A stretch of 64,000 nt of DNA. Source: Marinobacterium_A aestuariivivens (GTDB taxonomy: Bacteria; Pseudomonadota; Gammaproteobacteria; Pseudomonadales; Balneatricaceae). Every line of letters begins with the position of its first letter. The stretch's first letter is position 1. The stretch covers positions 3,038,001 to 3,102,000 of the forward strand of contig NZ_JBHSWE010000001.1 of assembly GCF_042661465.1 (NCBI RefSeq), written 5' to 3'. This document shows positions 47,828-57,161 of this stretch, piece after piece. A program made the translations under genes and the position numbers. Below the pieces are notes generated by a model. That model had not been told where the DNA came from. It did no database searches and saw only the letters and a list, made by a program, of their open reading frames with translations.

Positions 47828-49694
47828 TCAGAAGGCCACCGAGGCGCTGAGCGAGACGAAATCGCGATCCTCGAGTTCGTTGAAGTCGCCGCCGAAGAAG
47901 CCATTGTAGGCGAGCTGCAGCGAGTAGCGGTTCAGGTACAGGCCGGTCAGGCTCAGGCTCAGCGTCTTCTGGTCTTCGCTGAAGGAGGCCCCCGGCTGGG
48001 GCCGTAACCCTCGAGACCGTGCCTGAAGCCGATTTCGGGGCTCAGGCTAATGCCGCCGATGGCATTGGGGTACTCGAGTCCGGCCCGCAGCACGTAACCG
48101 ACGGAGTCGAGGTGACGAAACCGTCGTTGTCGCCGGCTTCGTAGCCGAAGGCGCCGTTGCGGCCGAATTTCAGCGCATCGGCACTCTCGTCCAGATCGTG
48201 GACATGGGTCCAGCCCAGCTCGCCTATCAGCGTCAGGCGGCTGGCGCCGAGCACCCGGTCGTAAAACTTGACGAAGGTGGTCTGCAGCTGGGTGACGTCG
48301 AAACTGCTGTAACCGCGGACTTCGCCGCCGGGGCCGGCCTCGGCCACCAGGCTGTCGGCGGCGGCATTGCCGATGCCGCCGATATTCTGGGTCAGGATGG
48401 CGCCGACCAGCAGCGGGCCGTTGACCTGCATCGGCAGATCGCGTTTGTGGCTGATCTCGCCGGACCAGGCGACATCGCCGAGGCTGCTGTTGAAACTGAG
48501 TCCCAGCATCTCAATATCCTCCGGGTATTCGACGAAATACTGGGAGTCGAAGGGCGCCACCACCAGTGGTGCCATGCCGGGTAGCGGCAGCATCGCCGGG
48601 GTGATCGACGAATTGATGCCGCTCGAGATCGGCAGCCGGCTATGGTACTGCGCTAGGTAGAGCCCGAACTCGGTGCTGTTGAGCTGTTCGGCGAAGTAGC
48701 GCAACGCCAGGCCGAACTGGCCGTCGTCATCGGCATCGCGATGACTGTGCTTGGACACCACCGGGTCTATGCCGACCAGGCTCCAGGGCGGCAGCGCCGA
48801 GGCGCCGAAATAGAATTCATCGTCCTGATCGAGTCCGGTCAGGCCGAGGCCCGCCAGCATCGGTGAATGGACCCGGACGCCGTCGCAGCCTTCGGCGACG
48901 AAGTCGTTGCTCGAGAAATAGGTGCCGCAGCCATCGATGGCGGTGGCCTCCCAGTCGAACTGGTAGAAGCCTTCGAGGCTCAGGTTGTCGGTCAGGCCGA
49001 GGGAGGCGAAGGCCATGTTGACCGGCAGCAGCCCCTCCTTGAGCTCGGCGCCGGCGCGGCGGAAGGCATTGACGTCGACCGGGTTGATGACGTTGATGCC
49101 ACCCTGGATGAAAGTGCTTTCGCCCCAGTTGACGACCTGGCGCCCGAGGCGCAGATCCAGTGGCCGGCCATTCAGGTCGAACTCGCCGTAGGCGTAGGCG
49201 TCGAGCAGTTCGATGCCGGAGAACTGCGCGAAGTCGTTGAAGCCGCTGTCGTCGAGCTCGGCGCCGGAGTCATAGCCGTTGGCGGTATGGCCATGGGGCC
49301 GGCTGCCGTTTTCGAGTTCGTTGTCGTACCAGTATTTGCCGCGCAGGAATACGCCCAGGTTGTCGCGGCGCAGTTCGAGGTCGTGGATGCCCTTGAAAAC
49401 CTGCGAAAAGGTGTCGCCCTGCTCGAAGTTCTGATTGCCGTCGTCGTAGCTGCCGGAGCCTGAGCTGGAGCCTCCGTTGGCCGGCGAGATCAAGCCGTGG
49501 TCCGGATCCTCCAGCCGCCAACTGGCACCGACCGACAGTTGGGAGTCGAAGCGCCCCTCGATATCGCCGAGCCTGAAATCGACAGCCTGGGCAGGCAGCG
49601 AGAGGCCGGCGCAGAGGGTCCAGATCAACGCGGGCAGGGGCAGGGCGCCGTGCCTCGAGCTTGCCGTGGTAAATTCGGTGAAATTTGTTGCCAT
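47828..49694 (-). CDS. DUF1302 family outer-membrane protein, two frameshifts
   Basis: About 622 residues. A signal peptide (LIWTLCAGLSLPAQAVDF) leads to FRLGDIEGRFDSQLSVGASWRL, the standard DUF1302 opening, followed by NLGVFLRGKYWYDNE and DLRLGRQVVNWGESTFIQGGINVINPVD. The protein is a predicted beta-barrel of amphipathic strands. Frames change near 48104-48110 and at the G4 run 47998-48001; the repaired C terminus ends RDFVSLSASVAF with a terminal aromatic residue, as expected for outer-membrane barrels. The ATG at 49694 is preferred for its AAGGTG site 6 bases upstream. Divergent from an AraC regulator gene. Confidence 0.87.
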
Positions 49695-49929
49695 TTCGGT
49701 CACCTTGGCTTTTTATTGTTGTAAATTTTTCCAGTGATACCGTTGGGTCGCTGCAAACCCCGAGCGAATTCGGCGGGTTATGGCTAGACGGCGCCCCTAC
49801 GTTGGCGTCTAGTGTTCACGAACCAGAGCGGGCATAACAATGACATTAACGATCTTATTGACTGACAAATGAGACCGTTTCCGCGGCCGGACCGAAACGC
49901 TCCCCCTATTGCTACCTGGAGGTGATCCG

Positions 49930-50991
49930 ATGGATCGCAGAATTACGGTGCCGACCGGCTATGTGCGCCATCTGCTGGCGCAGGCCGAGAACCAGGGGCT
50001 GGACGTGGCCGCCCTGCTGACGCAGGTCGGTATCAGCCCCGGTGAGATCGAGCAGCAGAACTCCTTTCCGGCAGTCCGGTTCGGGGCGCTGTACCAGCAC
50101 ATCATGTGGAGCGCCCAGGACGAGTTCTTCGGCATGCTGAGCAGCGACAAGGTGCCCAACGGTACCTTCCGGCTGCTCTGTCACTGCATCATTCACTGCC
50201 GTTCGCTGGAGCGGGCCCTGTGGCGGGGTGCCGACTTTTTCGATATCTGCCGCGGCCCGCTGGCGAAGCCTGAGCTGGTCCGCAGGGGCCGCTATGCCAA
50301 GGTATCGCTGGCGCCGGTGACCCATATCGAGCGGGCCGCGTTCGACGAGTTGCTGGCACGCAAGAGCGCCACCCAGGTCAGAACGTCGCTGTCGATGTGG
50401 CACCATTTCTTCAGCTGGCTGATCGGCAAGCGGCTGGAGCTGAAAGCGGTCTATTTTGCCTTCCCGGAACCGGAGGATGCGGAGTTCTATCGCACCCTGT
50501 TCCAGTCCGAGGTGCGCTTCGGGCAACACGAGAATGCCATCGTCTTTGCGCAGCATTTTCTCGACTACCCGCTGGTGCAGACGGAGGAGAGTCTGCGTGC
50601 CTTCCTGAAAACGGCGCCGTACCAGCTGATCGTCATGGTCGACAACGATCGCAGCCTGAAATCCCAGGTCGTGGCGATGATCGGCAAGGATTTCAGCCGC
50701 GAACTGCCCGGATCCGAGGAGGTGGCACAGTCGCTGAACATGTCGGTGTCTACGCTGCGCCGGCGGCTGCTCGAAGAGGGCACCTCCTACCAGAAGATCA
50801 AGGACGACTGCCGCAAGGAGGCCGCGCTCAATTACATGAATTCGCCGCAGCTGGCGATCAACGATGTCGCGGCGCTGATGGGCTTCGACGAACCCTCTGC
50901 CTTCTTCCGTTCGTTCAAGAAATGGACCGGCATGACGCCGGGCGAGTACCGCAGAAGCGATGCGTACCGGCAGCTGTATCAACGGACCTGA
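49930..50991 (+). CDS. AraC-family transcriptional regulator
   Basis: 353 residues. The N-terminal region is the arabinose-binding-like sensor domain (TGYVRHLLAQAENQGLDVAALLTQVGISPGEIE...FGALYQHIMWSAQDEFFGML). The C-terminal AraC DNA-binding domain has LPGSEEVAQSLNMSVSTLRRRLLEEGTSYQKIKDDCRKEAALNYM and INDVAALMGFDEPSAFFRSFKKWTGMTPGEYR, two helix-turn-helix units. The ATG at 49930 follows GGAGGTGATCC. It is divergent from the DUF1302/DUF1329 operon, which it probably controls. Regulators of this type respond to fatty-acid-like or amino-alcohol ligands. Confidence 0.88.
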   Translation: MDRRITVPTGYVRHLLAQAENQGLDVAALLTQVGISPGEIEQQNSFPAVRFGALYQHIMWSAQDEFFGMLSSDKVPNGTFRLLCHCIIHCRSLERALWRGADFFDICRGPLAKPELVRRGRYAKVSLAPVTHIERAAFDELLARKSATQVRTSLSMWHHFFSWLIGKRLELKAVYFAFPEPEDAEFYRTLFQSEVRFGQHENAIVFAQHFLDYPLVQTEESLRAFLKTAPYQLIVMVDNDRSLKSQVVAMIGKDFSRELPGSEEVAQSLNMSVSTLRRRLLEEGTSYQKIKDDCRKEAALNYMNSPQLAINDVAALMGFDEPSAFFRSFKKWTGMTPGEYRRSDAYRQLYQRT

Positions 50992-51122
50992 CTTTCAATT
51001 GCCCTCAAGGCCCGGCCGAACAAAATTCGACCAATTTTCAGAAAGGCAAAAAATTTATAAGAAACAGCCTGTTAGGCTGTTGACACCAAAAATCATTCGG
51101 GTAATATACGCGCCACTCCTTC

Positions 51123-51210
51123 GGAGGGATGGCTGAGTGGTCGAAAGCACCGGTCTTGAAAACCGGCGGGTCGAGAGGCTCCCAGGGTTCGAATCCCTGT
51201 CCCTCCGCCA
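51123..51210 (+). tRNA. tRNA-Ser (TGA anticodon)
   Basis: Acceptor stem GGAGGGA pairs with TCCCTCC, D-arm GGCTGAGTGGTCGAAAG, anticodon loop CTTGAAA with TGA, a long variable arm as in serine tRNAs, TPsiC arm GGGTTCGAATCCC and an encoded CCA. Confidence 0.95.
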
Positions 51211-51232
51211 TCTGAAGGAGCAATGCTGTCGT

Positions 51233-51308
51233 TCCCCGATAGCTCAGTTGGTAGAGCAGTAGACTGTTAATCTATTGGTCGCTGGTTCGAGTCCAGCTCG
51301 GGGAGCCA
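51233..51308 (+). tRNA. tRNA-Asn (GTT anticodon)
   Basis: TCCCCGA pairs with TCGGGGA; anticodon loop CTGTTAA with GTT; TPsiC arm CTGGTTCGAGTCCAG; discriminator G and encoded CCA. It follows tRNA-Ser by 22 bases. Confidence 0.95.
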
Positions 51309-51317
51309 CTAAAAGTT

Positions 51318-51393
51318 GGGTCGTTAGCTCAGTTGGTAGAGCAGTTGGCTTTTAACCAATTGGTCATAGGTTCGAGTCCTATACGACCCACCA
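51318..51393 (+). tRNA. tRNA-Lys (TTT anticodon), copy 1
   Basis: GGGTCGT pairs with ACGACCC; anticodon loop CTTTTAA with TTT; TPsiC arm TAGGTTCGAGTCCTA; encoded CCA. Confidence 0.96.
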
Positions 51394-51420
51394 CTTCCTC
51401 CATGGAAGTGATTCCGATGC

Positions 51421-51496
51421 GGGTCGTTAGCTCAGTTGGTAGAGCAGTTGGCTTTTAACCAATTGGTCATAGGTTCGAGTCCTATACGACCCACCA
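51421..51496 (+). tRNA. tRNA-Lys (TTT anticodon), copy 2
   Basis: Identical in sequence to the copy at 51318, after a 27-base spacer, so it is a recent tandem duplication or a gene-converted pair. The 51497-51859 region after it shows no convincing gene. Confidence 0.96.
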
Positions 51497-51859
51497 TTTT
51501 TTCCCGGACATTCCCGGTTCTGATTCAAGACGCAAACGGATTTCTCCTGTCGGACCAGGTCTGTGCTGTCGGCTTTTGGCCGGCCAGTGAGTCCATCCCG
51601 TATGGCAGAGTATCCCCTTCCTCGATACATGCGGTCCGATGTCGCGATGCGATACCGCCGGTATCGCATCTGACTCCTGATGAGCTTCCAGTCTTCAGTT
51701 AACAGTTTACAGGTCGTCGACTCAAACAACGCCGGGGCTCGGATATTGTCTACCGCTGTCCACTGGTTACTGTCCTCTGTTCACGCCCTGCTCAAACTTT
51801 CTATACTGTTGCGAAACCGGCGCGGCCGGAATTGCGAATCAACGGAGTGGGGGCGGGTT

Positions 51860-52569
51860 TTGAGCAGGGATACTTGGTTTCGGACTGGAATGGCCGTGTT
51901 GCTGTGCTGGCTGGTGGCCGGCTGCAGTTCGGGGTCCGGCAGGGCGGTACCGAAATGGAGCGTACGGGACCCGGTTCGAGCGTGCCGCCGGTGGCCGTCG
52001 ACGAGGCCGGGCGCACTTTCCTGTACGAATGCGATGGCGTCGACGCCGTAATTCGCACGGAGTTGGACGGGGCCCTGCTGCAGCTGCCCGACCGCGAACT
52101 GAGGTTGCGCCAGGTGCCCACGGCATCGGGGGCCCGTTATGAAGGTGCGGGCCTGTTGTTCTGGAGCAAGGGTGACGAGGCGATGCTGGAGGTCGCCGGC
52201 GAGCCACGGCGCCAGTGCGTCGCCAATCCCCGGCGTGCCCCCTGGGCCGAGGCGGCGATGCGGGGCGTCGACTTTCGCGCCATCGGCAACGAGCCGGGCT
52301 GGCACCTGGAGGTTGACGATGGCAAGCGCATACAGCTGGTGACCGATTATGGCGAGCGTACGATCTATACGCCGGCACCGGCGCCGCGTTTCGAGGCCGG
52401 CATCGTGCACTACGATATCGACACCGAGGCCCACCGGTTGAAGGTGGAAATCGAGCCGGTCGCCTGCCAGGACAGCATGAGTGGCGAAGCGTTCGAGGCA
52501 CGGGTGTCGGTCACGCTGGACGGTGACCGCTACCTCGGCTGTGGCCGCTATCTCGCCACCACAAGGTAG
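51860..52569 (+). CDS. MliC/COG3650-like lipoprotein, one frameshift
   Basis: About 237 residues. The N-terminal lipoprotein signal (GMAVLLCWLVAGC) starts at a TTG (51860) or ATG (51890). After the frame change at the G4 run 51931-51934, the mature protein has a first domain resembling lysozyme-inhibitor MliC (FLYECDGVDAVIRTEL, LRQVPTASGARYEGAGLLFWSKGDEAMLEV). A second domain has VDFRAIGNEPGWHLEVDDGKRIQLVTDYGERTIYTP, as in COG3650 lipoproteins. It probably protects peptidoglycan in the envelope; the second domain has no known function. Confidence 0.72.
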
Positions 52570-52572
52570 TCG

Positions 52573-53091
52573 CTACCGTTCGCTGCTGTAGGCCTGGTAC
52601 TCGACGGCGACGATTTCGTACCAGACTTCGCTGCCGTCGGGTTTTTCCAGGGTGACTTCGTCGCCGATGCTCTTTTTCAGCAGCAGTCGCGCGAGCGGCG
52701 AGTCGACACTGATGTAATGCTGCGCGGCATCGATTTCGTCGGCACCGACGATGCGATAGCGCTTTTCCCGGTCCTCTTCGTCGGCCAGCGTCACCCAGGC
52801 GCCGAAAAATACGGTGTCGCGGTCTTCGGGGATGCGATCAACGACCGTCATGTCGTCGAGCCGCTTGGACAGGTAGCGTACCCGGCGGTCGATCTCGCGC
52901 AGCTGTTTCTTGCCATAGATGTACTCCGCGTTTTCCGAGCGATCGCCCTGGGCGGCGGCTTCGCGCACCGCTTCGGTGACCGCCGGCCTTTTGACCTTCC
53001 AGAGATATTTCAACTCCTCGTTGAGGCGCTGATAGCCCTCGGCTGTGATGTACTTGGAACTGCGCGGTTGCGGCGCACGCCACCTTCCCAT
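52573..53091 (-). CDS. greB: Transcription elongation factor GreB
   Basis: 172 residues. The N-terminal coiled coil (YITAEGYQRLNEELKYLWKVKRPAVTEAVREAAAQGDRSENAEYIYGKKQLREIDRRVRYLSKRLDDM) carries the acidic tip DRSENAEY. The C-terminal FKBP-like domain (VFFGAWVTLADEEDREKRYRIVGADEID, HYISVDSPLARLLLKKSIGDEV) matches GreB rather than GreA. It rescues backtracked RNA polymerase by stimulating transcript cleavage. The ATG at 53091 has GAGG upstream. Confidence 0.93.
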   Translation of the reverse strand: MGRWRAPQPRSSKYITAEGYQRLNEELKYLWKVKRPAVTEAVREAAAQGDRSENAEYIYGKKQLREIDRRVRYLSKRLDDMTVVDRIPEDRDTVFFGAWVTLADEEDREKRYRIVGADEIDAAQHYISVDSPLARLLLKKSIGDEVTLEKPDGSEVWYEIVAVEYQAYSSER

Positions 53092-53202
53092 ACCGGACCT
53101 CGAAGCTGCTGGCTGATAATTGCTGTCAAAGGGTAAAGAATCCCGTCGGATCGCCGATACCAGAGAGACTTTCATCCGGCTGGCACGACAGACCAGGGCC
53201 CT

Positions 53203-53624
53203 ATGCAGACCGAAGAGATTCAGAGCCGTATCCAGACCTACACCGCCAGCCTGACGCCGGCGGTGCAGTCGGGGCAGGGCGCACAGTTTTCGCTGCTGCT
53301 CAGCCTGATTTCGGTCAACCAGCAACAGTATACCCCCGCCTTAACGCCCCCGCAGCCGGGAGTGGTGAATTCCGGTTGCCCGAGCCGTTGTATCCGGATC
53401 CGCGGGAGTTCTACAGCGATGCTTTGACCGAGCGCCTCAACCGCTCGGTCAGCGAGCGTCAGCGCGGCGAGTTCGCGATGCTCTGCAGTTATGTCGATAC
53501 CGGGAGCCGGACCCCGCGCAGCGGCCGGCAGGCACTGGATCAGTTCGAGCAGGTGGCGCTGATGTCGAGCGGTCGCCTGATGCTGGACCGGATCGAGCAG
53601 TCGCGGATACAGCTGTCGGCCTGA
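53203..53624 (+). CDS. Unknown small protein, one frameshift
   Basis: About 140 residues. The N-terminal part (EEIQSRIQTYTASLTPAVQSGQGAQFSLLLSLISVNQQQYTP) is joined, after a one-base loss near 53361-53368, to LPEPLYPDPREFYSDALTERLNRSVSERQRGEFAMLCSYVDTGSRTPRSGRQALDQFEQVALMSSGRLMLDRIEQ. The two frames form one coherent sequence with no gap, but no family is recognised. It lies between divergent greB and the DMT transporter gene. Confidence 0.55.
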
Positions 53625-53694
53625 GTATTTCATATCGATCGCTCTGCGTTTAGACTCCTGCACCACGACAGGGAAAGTAGCAGGAGTTGCCAGG

Positions 53695-54576
53695 ATGCAG
53701 GATAAATCGCAGGGACGGGCCATGGTGCTGGGCCTGGGGGCCGTGCTTTTATGGTCCACGGTCGCGACGGCCTTCAAGCTGGCGCTGGCTCATCTGACGC
53801 CGTTGCAGCTGCTGGCGATCGCTTCCCTGACGTCGGTGCTGGTGCTGGCCATTGCCGTCAGTTGGCAACGCAACTGGCCCGACGTCGCCCATGCCTGGCG
53901 CGATTATCGCTGGCGCTATCTCGGCCTCGGCTTTCTCAACCCCTTCTTTTACTACCTGGTACTGTTCAAGGCCTACGACCTGCTGCCCGCACAGCAGGCG
54001 CAGCCGCTGAACTACACCTGGGCACTGACGTTGTCACTGCTGGCGGTACCCCTGCTGGGGCAGAAACTGCACGGACGAGATCTGGTCGCGATGGCGCTCG
54101 GTTACGGCGGCGTGCTGGTGATCGCGACGCGCGGCGACCTGCTGGCGCTGGAGTTTGACAGTCCGCTCGGTGTGGCCCTGGCGCTCGGCAGTACGGTGCT
54201 CTGGGCGCTCTACTGGATTCTCAATGCCCGCACTCAGGAGCCGCCGGTCGTGGGGTTGCTGCTCTGCTTTCTGACCGGTCTGCCCTGGGTGCTGGCCGCA
54301 GCCTGGATCAGCGATGGTTGGCCCACCGGCTGGAGCGGCGTCACGGCGGCGGTTTATGTCGGCCTGTTCGAGATGGGCGTCACCTTCATGCTCTGGCTTG
54401 GCGCACTGAAAACCGCCACCCATGCCAGCCGCATCAGCAACCTGATCTTCCTGTCTCCCTTCCTGTCCCTGGCCTTTATCAGTCAGATCCTCGGCGAGCA
54501 GATCCATCCGACGGTTTACCTCGGACTGTTGCTGATTGTAGGCGGTGTGATACTGCAGCAGTGGAAGCGTCGTTGA
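53695..54576 (+). CDS. DMT-superfamily (EamA) transporter
   Basis: 293 residues with about ten hydrophobic helices in two EamA repeats (first: VLGLGAVLLWSTVATAFKLALAHLTPLQLLAIASL; second: PLGVALALGSTVLWALYWILNARTQEPP, AAVYVGLFEMGVTFMLWLGALKTATHASRISNLIFLSPFLSLAFISQILGEQIHPTVYLGLLLIVGGVIL). These exporters move small metabolites or amino acids. A YdcZ/RhaT-like alternative is unlikely given the two clear repeats. The substrate is not deducible. Confidence 0.88.
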   Translation: MQDKSQGRAMVLGLGAVLLWSTVATAFKLALAHLTPLQLLAIASLTSVLVLAIAVSWQRNWPDVAHAWRDYRWRYLGLGFLNPFFYYLVLFKAYDLLPAQQAQPLNYTWALTLSLLAVPLLGQKLHGRDLVAMALGYGGVLVIATRGDLLALEFDSPLGVALALGSTVLWALYWILNARTQEPPVVGLLLCFLTGLPWVLAAAWISDGWPTGWSGVTAAVYVGLFEMGVTFMLWLGALKTATHASRISNLIFLSPFLSLAFISQILGEQIHPTVYLGLLLIVGGVILQQWKRR

Positions 54577-54690
54577 GCCGGTCGCCGGTGTCCCGGTCCT
54601 GACCCCAGCAGGCATGCGGCTTTCGGAGCCGCTTCAATCGCCTGTGCAAAATGTCGCCATCTGTAAACAGACTGGCCGGCAAAGACGCCC

Positions 54691-54717
54691 GCGGGAAAAA
54701 ATTAAATTTTTTTCCGC
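54691..54717. promoter_or_regulatory. A/T palindrome upstream of the repeat protein
   Basis: GCGGGAAAAAATT, a short centre and TTTTTTTCCGC form an imperfect palindrome in the 336-base gap before the repeat-protein gene. It could terminate the transporter transcript or serve as an operator. A second small inverted repeat (ACCTTAATCAAGGT) lies near 54819-54832. Confidence 0.35.
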
Positions 54718-54912
54718 ATCCGCCCTGATTTCACGATGATCTTTCAAGTAATTGAAATATATTCGTTTTATTGAAGAGTTGGTGTTTCTCGGCTGGATCC
54801 TGAAGCAGCCTGTCAAGACCTTAATCAAGGTATTTCCGGCATTTTGAGACACTGGATGGGTTTTCTCGATGTTGGTTCACTGTTGGCGAACCAAAGGAGA
54901 GGAGATCACTCC

Positions 54913-56937
54913 ATGATCGATGCGAAAAAGAAGCTTGCGCTGCATGGCCATCTGACACTGAGTAGCATTCTGCTGGCCGGTGCCCTGTTGATCGTACCGC
55001 CGGTGCTGGATTCGGTGGGAGGTATTCCCGATCTGAATCTGGGCGGAACCGTTCATGCAAGCGATAGTGACGGTGGCGATTCCGGCGGCGATTCCGGTGG
55101 TGACGCCGGTGGTGATTCCGGCGGCGATTCCGGTGGTGACGCCGGTGGTGACGCCGGCGGCGATTCCGGTGGTGACGCCGGCGGCGATTCCGGTGGTGAC
55201 GCCGGTGGCGATTCCGGCGGTGACGCCGGTGGTGATGCCGGTGGTGATTCAGGTGGCGATGCCGGTGGTGATTCAGGTGGCGATGCCGGTGGCGATGCCG
55301 GTGGCGATGCCGGTAGTGATAGCGGTGCCGACACCGGCGGTGAGTCCGACGCAGGTGACGGCGATGCAGGTTCTGATGCCGATACCGACGATACGGGAGG
55401 CGCAAGCGCTGAAGGCAGTGCTTCGGCCAGCAGTGATGGCTTCGGCGACGCCAGTGCCAGTGCCGAGGCCAGTGCAACCAGCAGTAGCGACGGTTTCGGC
55501 GACGCCAGTGCCAGTGCCGAAGCCAGTGCAACCGGCAGTAGCGACGGTTTCGGCGACGCCAGTGGCAGTGCCGAAGCCAGTGCAACCGCCAGCAGCGACG
55601 GTATGAGTGAGACCACTGCCGGTGCCGGTGCAACCGCTGCCGTCGATGGTCTGGGCGATGCAACCGCCGATGCCGGTGCAACCGCTGCCGTAGACGGTCT
55701 GGGCGATGCGAGCGCCGATGCCGGTGCTGCCGCTGCCGTAGACGGTCTGGGTGAAGCGAGCGCCGATGCCGGTGCAACCGCCACCGTCGATGGGCTGGGC
55801 GATGCGAGCGCCGATGCCGGTGCTGCCGCTGCCGTCGATGGTCTGGGTGAAGCGAGCGCCGATGCCGGTGCAACCGCCACCGTCGATGGGCTGGGCGATG
55901 CGACCGCCGATGCCGGTGCAACCGCCACCGTCGATGGGCTGGGCGATGCGACCGCCGATGCCGGTGCAACCGCCACCGTCGATGGTCTGGGTGATGTAAC
56001 CGCCGATGCCGGTGCTGCCGCTGCCGTAGACGGTCTGGGTGAAGCGAGCGCCGATGCCGGTGCAACCGCCACCGTCGATGGGCTGGGCGATGCGAGCGCC
56101 GATGCCGGTGCTGCCGCTGCCGTCGATGGTCTGGGTGACGCGACCGCCGATGCCGGTGCAACCGCCACCGTCGATGGTCTGGGCGATGCGACCGCCGATG
56201 CCGGTGCAACCGCCACCGTCGATGGTCTGGGTGATGTAACCGCCGATGCCGGTGCAACTGCTGCCTTCGATGGTCTGGGTAATGCCACCGCCGATGCCGG
56301 TGCCGCTGCCACGGTCGACGGTTTGGGTGAAGCGACTGCCGGTGCCGAGGCGGTTACGACGATCGAAGGCGCTCAGGGGGCCAATGGCCTGGCTGCTAAC
56401 GGTGCCGCGAATGCCAGCGCACTTGGCAGCCTCAATGCCGCCCATGCAAACCCGAATGCCCGTCTCCACGCCAATGCCAATTCCCGGGTAGGTCAGATTG
56501 CCCAGTTTGAACAGGCAGCGCAGGCCGGCGAGGCGCTGGCCGAGAATATCGAGCTGCTGGACCGCCAGGTGGCAGAGTTGGAAGCCAAGCGGGAGGTCCT
56601 CCAGGCAGTCGATATGGCCGAGCTGCAGAAGGAGATCGATGCCCGCGAGGCCGAGCTTGATCAGCTTGATCCGGAGTTGGAAGGGTACGAGCAGGAGCGT
56701 GCCGAACTCGAAGCGGAACTCCAGGCGCTCGAGGGCGAACTGGCCGCAAACGGGGAGTTCAACACCGAGCTTGAAGCGATCGAACGGCAGATAGCCGATC
56801 TCGAGGCTCAGCGAGAGGAGGTCGAGCTGAGCCGGGAACTGGCTGCCGAGGCTGAAGCTACGGCACTTTCGTCAGCGTCCAACAAGGAGGTCAACGCCGG
56901 CGTCTTCGCCACCGTCAAATCCTGGTTTACAAAGTAA
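54913..56937 (+). CDS. Exported repeat-rich protein with NAAHA core, paralog 1
   Basis: 674 residues. An N-terminal hydrophobic segment (LSSILLAGALLIVPPVLDSVGG) precedes TVHAS. Then come a Gly/Asp/Ser tract of 4-residue units (GGDS, GGDA; about residues 55-135), three 17-residue SSDGFGDASASAEASAT-type units, and about fifteen 16-residue units of the type DGLGDATADAGATATV. The conserved core has ASALGSLNAAHANPNARLHA and SRVGQIAQFEQAA. It is followed by a long acidic coiled coil and a C-terminal SNKEVNAGVFATVKSWF. The core also occurs, by my recollection, in uncharacterised proteins of other proteobacteria. The start has GGAGAGGAG upstream. It is probably secreted or surface-exposed. No function is known. 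Confidence 0.8.
   Translation: MIDAKKKLALHGHLTLSSILLAGALLIVPPVLDSVGGIPDLNLGGTVHASDSDGGDSGGDSGGDAGGDSGGDSGGDAGGDAGGDSGGDAGGDSGGDAGGDSGGDAGGDAGGDSGGDAGGDSGGDAGGDAGGDAGSDSGADTGGESDAGDGDAGSDADTDDTGGASAEGSASASSDGFGDASASAEASATSSSDGFGDASASAEASATGSSDGFGDASGSAEASATASSDGMSETTAGAGATAAVDGLGDATADAGATAAVDGLGDASADAGAAAAVDGLGEASADAGATATVDGLGDASADAGAAAAVDGLGEASADAGATATVDGLGDATADAGATATVDGLGDATADAGATATVDGLGDVTADAGAAAAVDGLGEASADAGATATVDGLGDASADAGAAAAVDGLGDATADAGATATVDGLGDATADAGATATVDGLGDVTADAGATAAFDGLGNATADAGAAATVDGLGEATAGAEAVTTIEGAQGANGLAANGAANASALGSLNAAHANPNARLHANANSRVGQIAQFEQAAQAGEALAENIELLDRQVAELEAKREVLQAVDMAELQKEIDAREAELDQLDPELEGYEQERAELEAELQALEGELAANGEFNTELEAIERQIADLEAQREEVELSRELAAEAEATALSSASNKEVNAGVFATVKSWFTK
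55072..55320. repeat. 12-base coding repeat (GGDS/GGDA tract)
   Basis: About twenty tandem units of a 12-base sequence such as GGTGGTGACGCC encode Gly-Gly-Asp-(Ser/Ala). The reading frame is maintained throughout, so the tract is coding and not a simple satellite. Confidence 0.85.
55620..56345. repeat. 48-base coding repeat (DGLGDATADAGATATV units)
   Basis: About fifteen tandem 48-base units in one frame, differing by a few codons (GAT/GAA, ACC/AGC, GCC/GCT) in a mosaic pattern indicating unequal crossing-over. The minus strand also looks open here, but only because of the repeats. Confidence 0.88.
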
Positions 56938-56950
56938 TACCCATCCTGCC

Positions 56951-56978
56951 CGAGGGGATTCATGGATGAATCCCCTCG
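56951..56978 (+). terminator. Hairpin after the repeat-protein gene
   Basis: CGAGGGGATTCAT pairs with ATGAATCCCCTCG across a 2-base loop, 14 bases after the stop codon; a CCTTTTTGC tract follows some 13 bases later. A likely terminator. Confidence 0.65.
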
Positions 56979-57161
56979 TGGCTCCTTCGCCTTTTTGCGA
57001 AACAAGTTGTCACTTGAAGGCGGCAGTCGAGCGAGAGTCCTCGCCCGCGCATTTCTCACACTCAGGCCGGTCAATACGGCCTTTGCCAGTAGTGTCCTTT
57101 GCCGGCATCGGGCTTCGCCAAGACGGTAACGACCAATCCGATAGAACAGGAGGCTTTGGTA

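Noticed and set aside
51436..51702. Open frame starting in the second tRNA-Lys
   Set aside because: It overlaps a tRNA, has no ribosome-binding site and no family-like sequence.
55620..56345. CRISPR array, suggested by regular tandem spacing
   Set aside because: Units are contiguous 48-base coding repeats without unique spacers, and no cas genes are present.
54821..56469. Long open frames on the minus strand opposite the repeat-rich protein
   Set aside because: They consist only of translated repeats (runs of His/Arg or Ala/Pro/Ser) and are by-products of the 12- and 48-base repeats; the plus-strand frame has the signal peptide, conserved core and ribosome-binding site.
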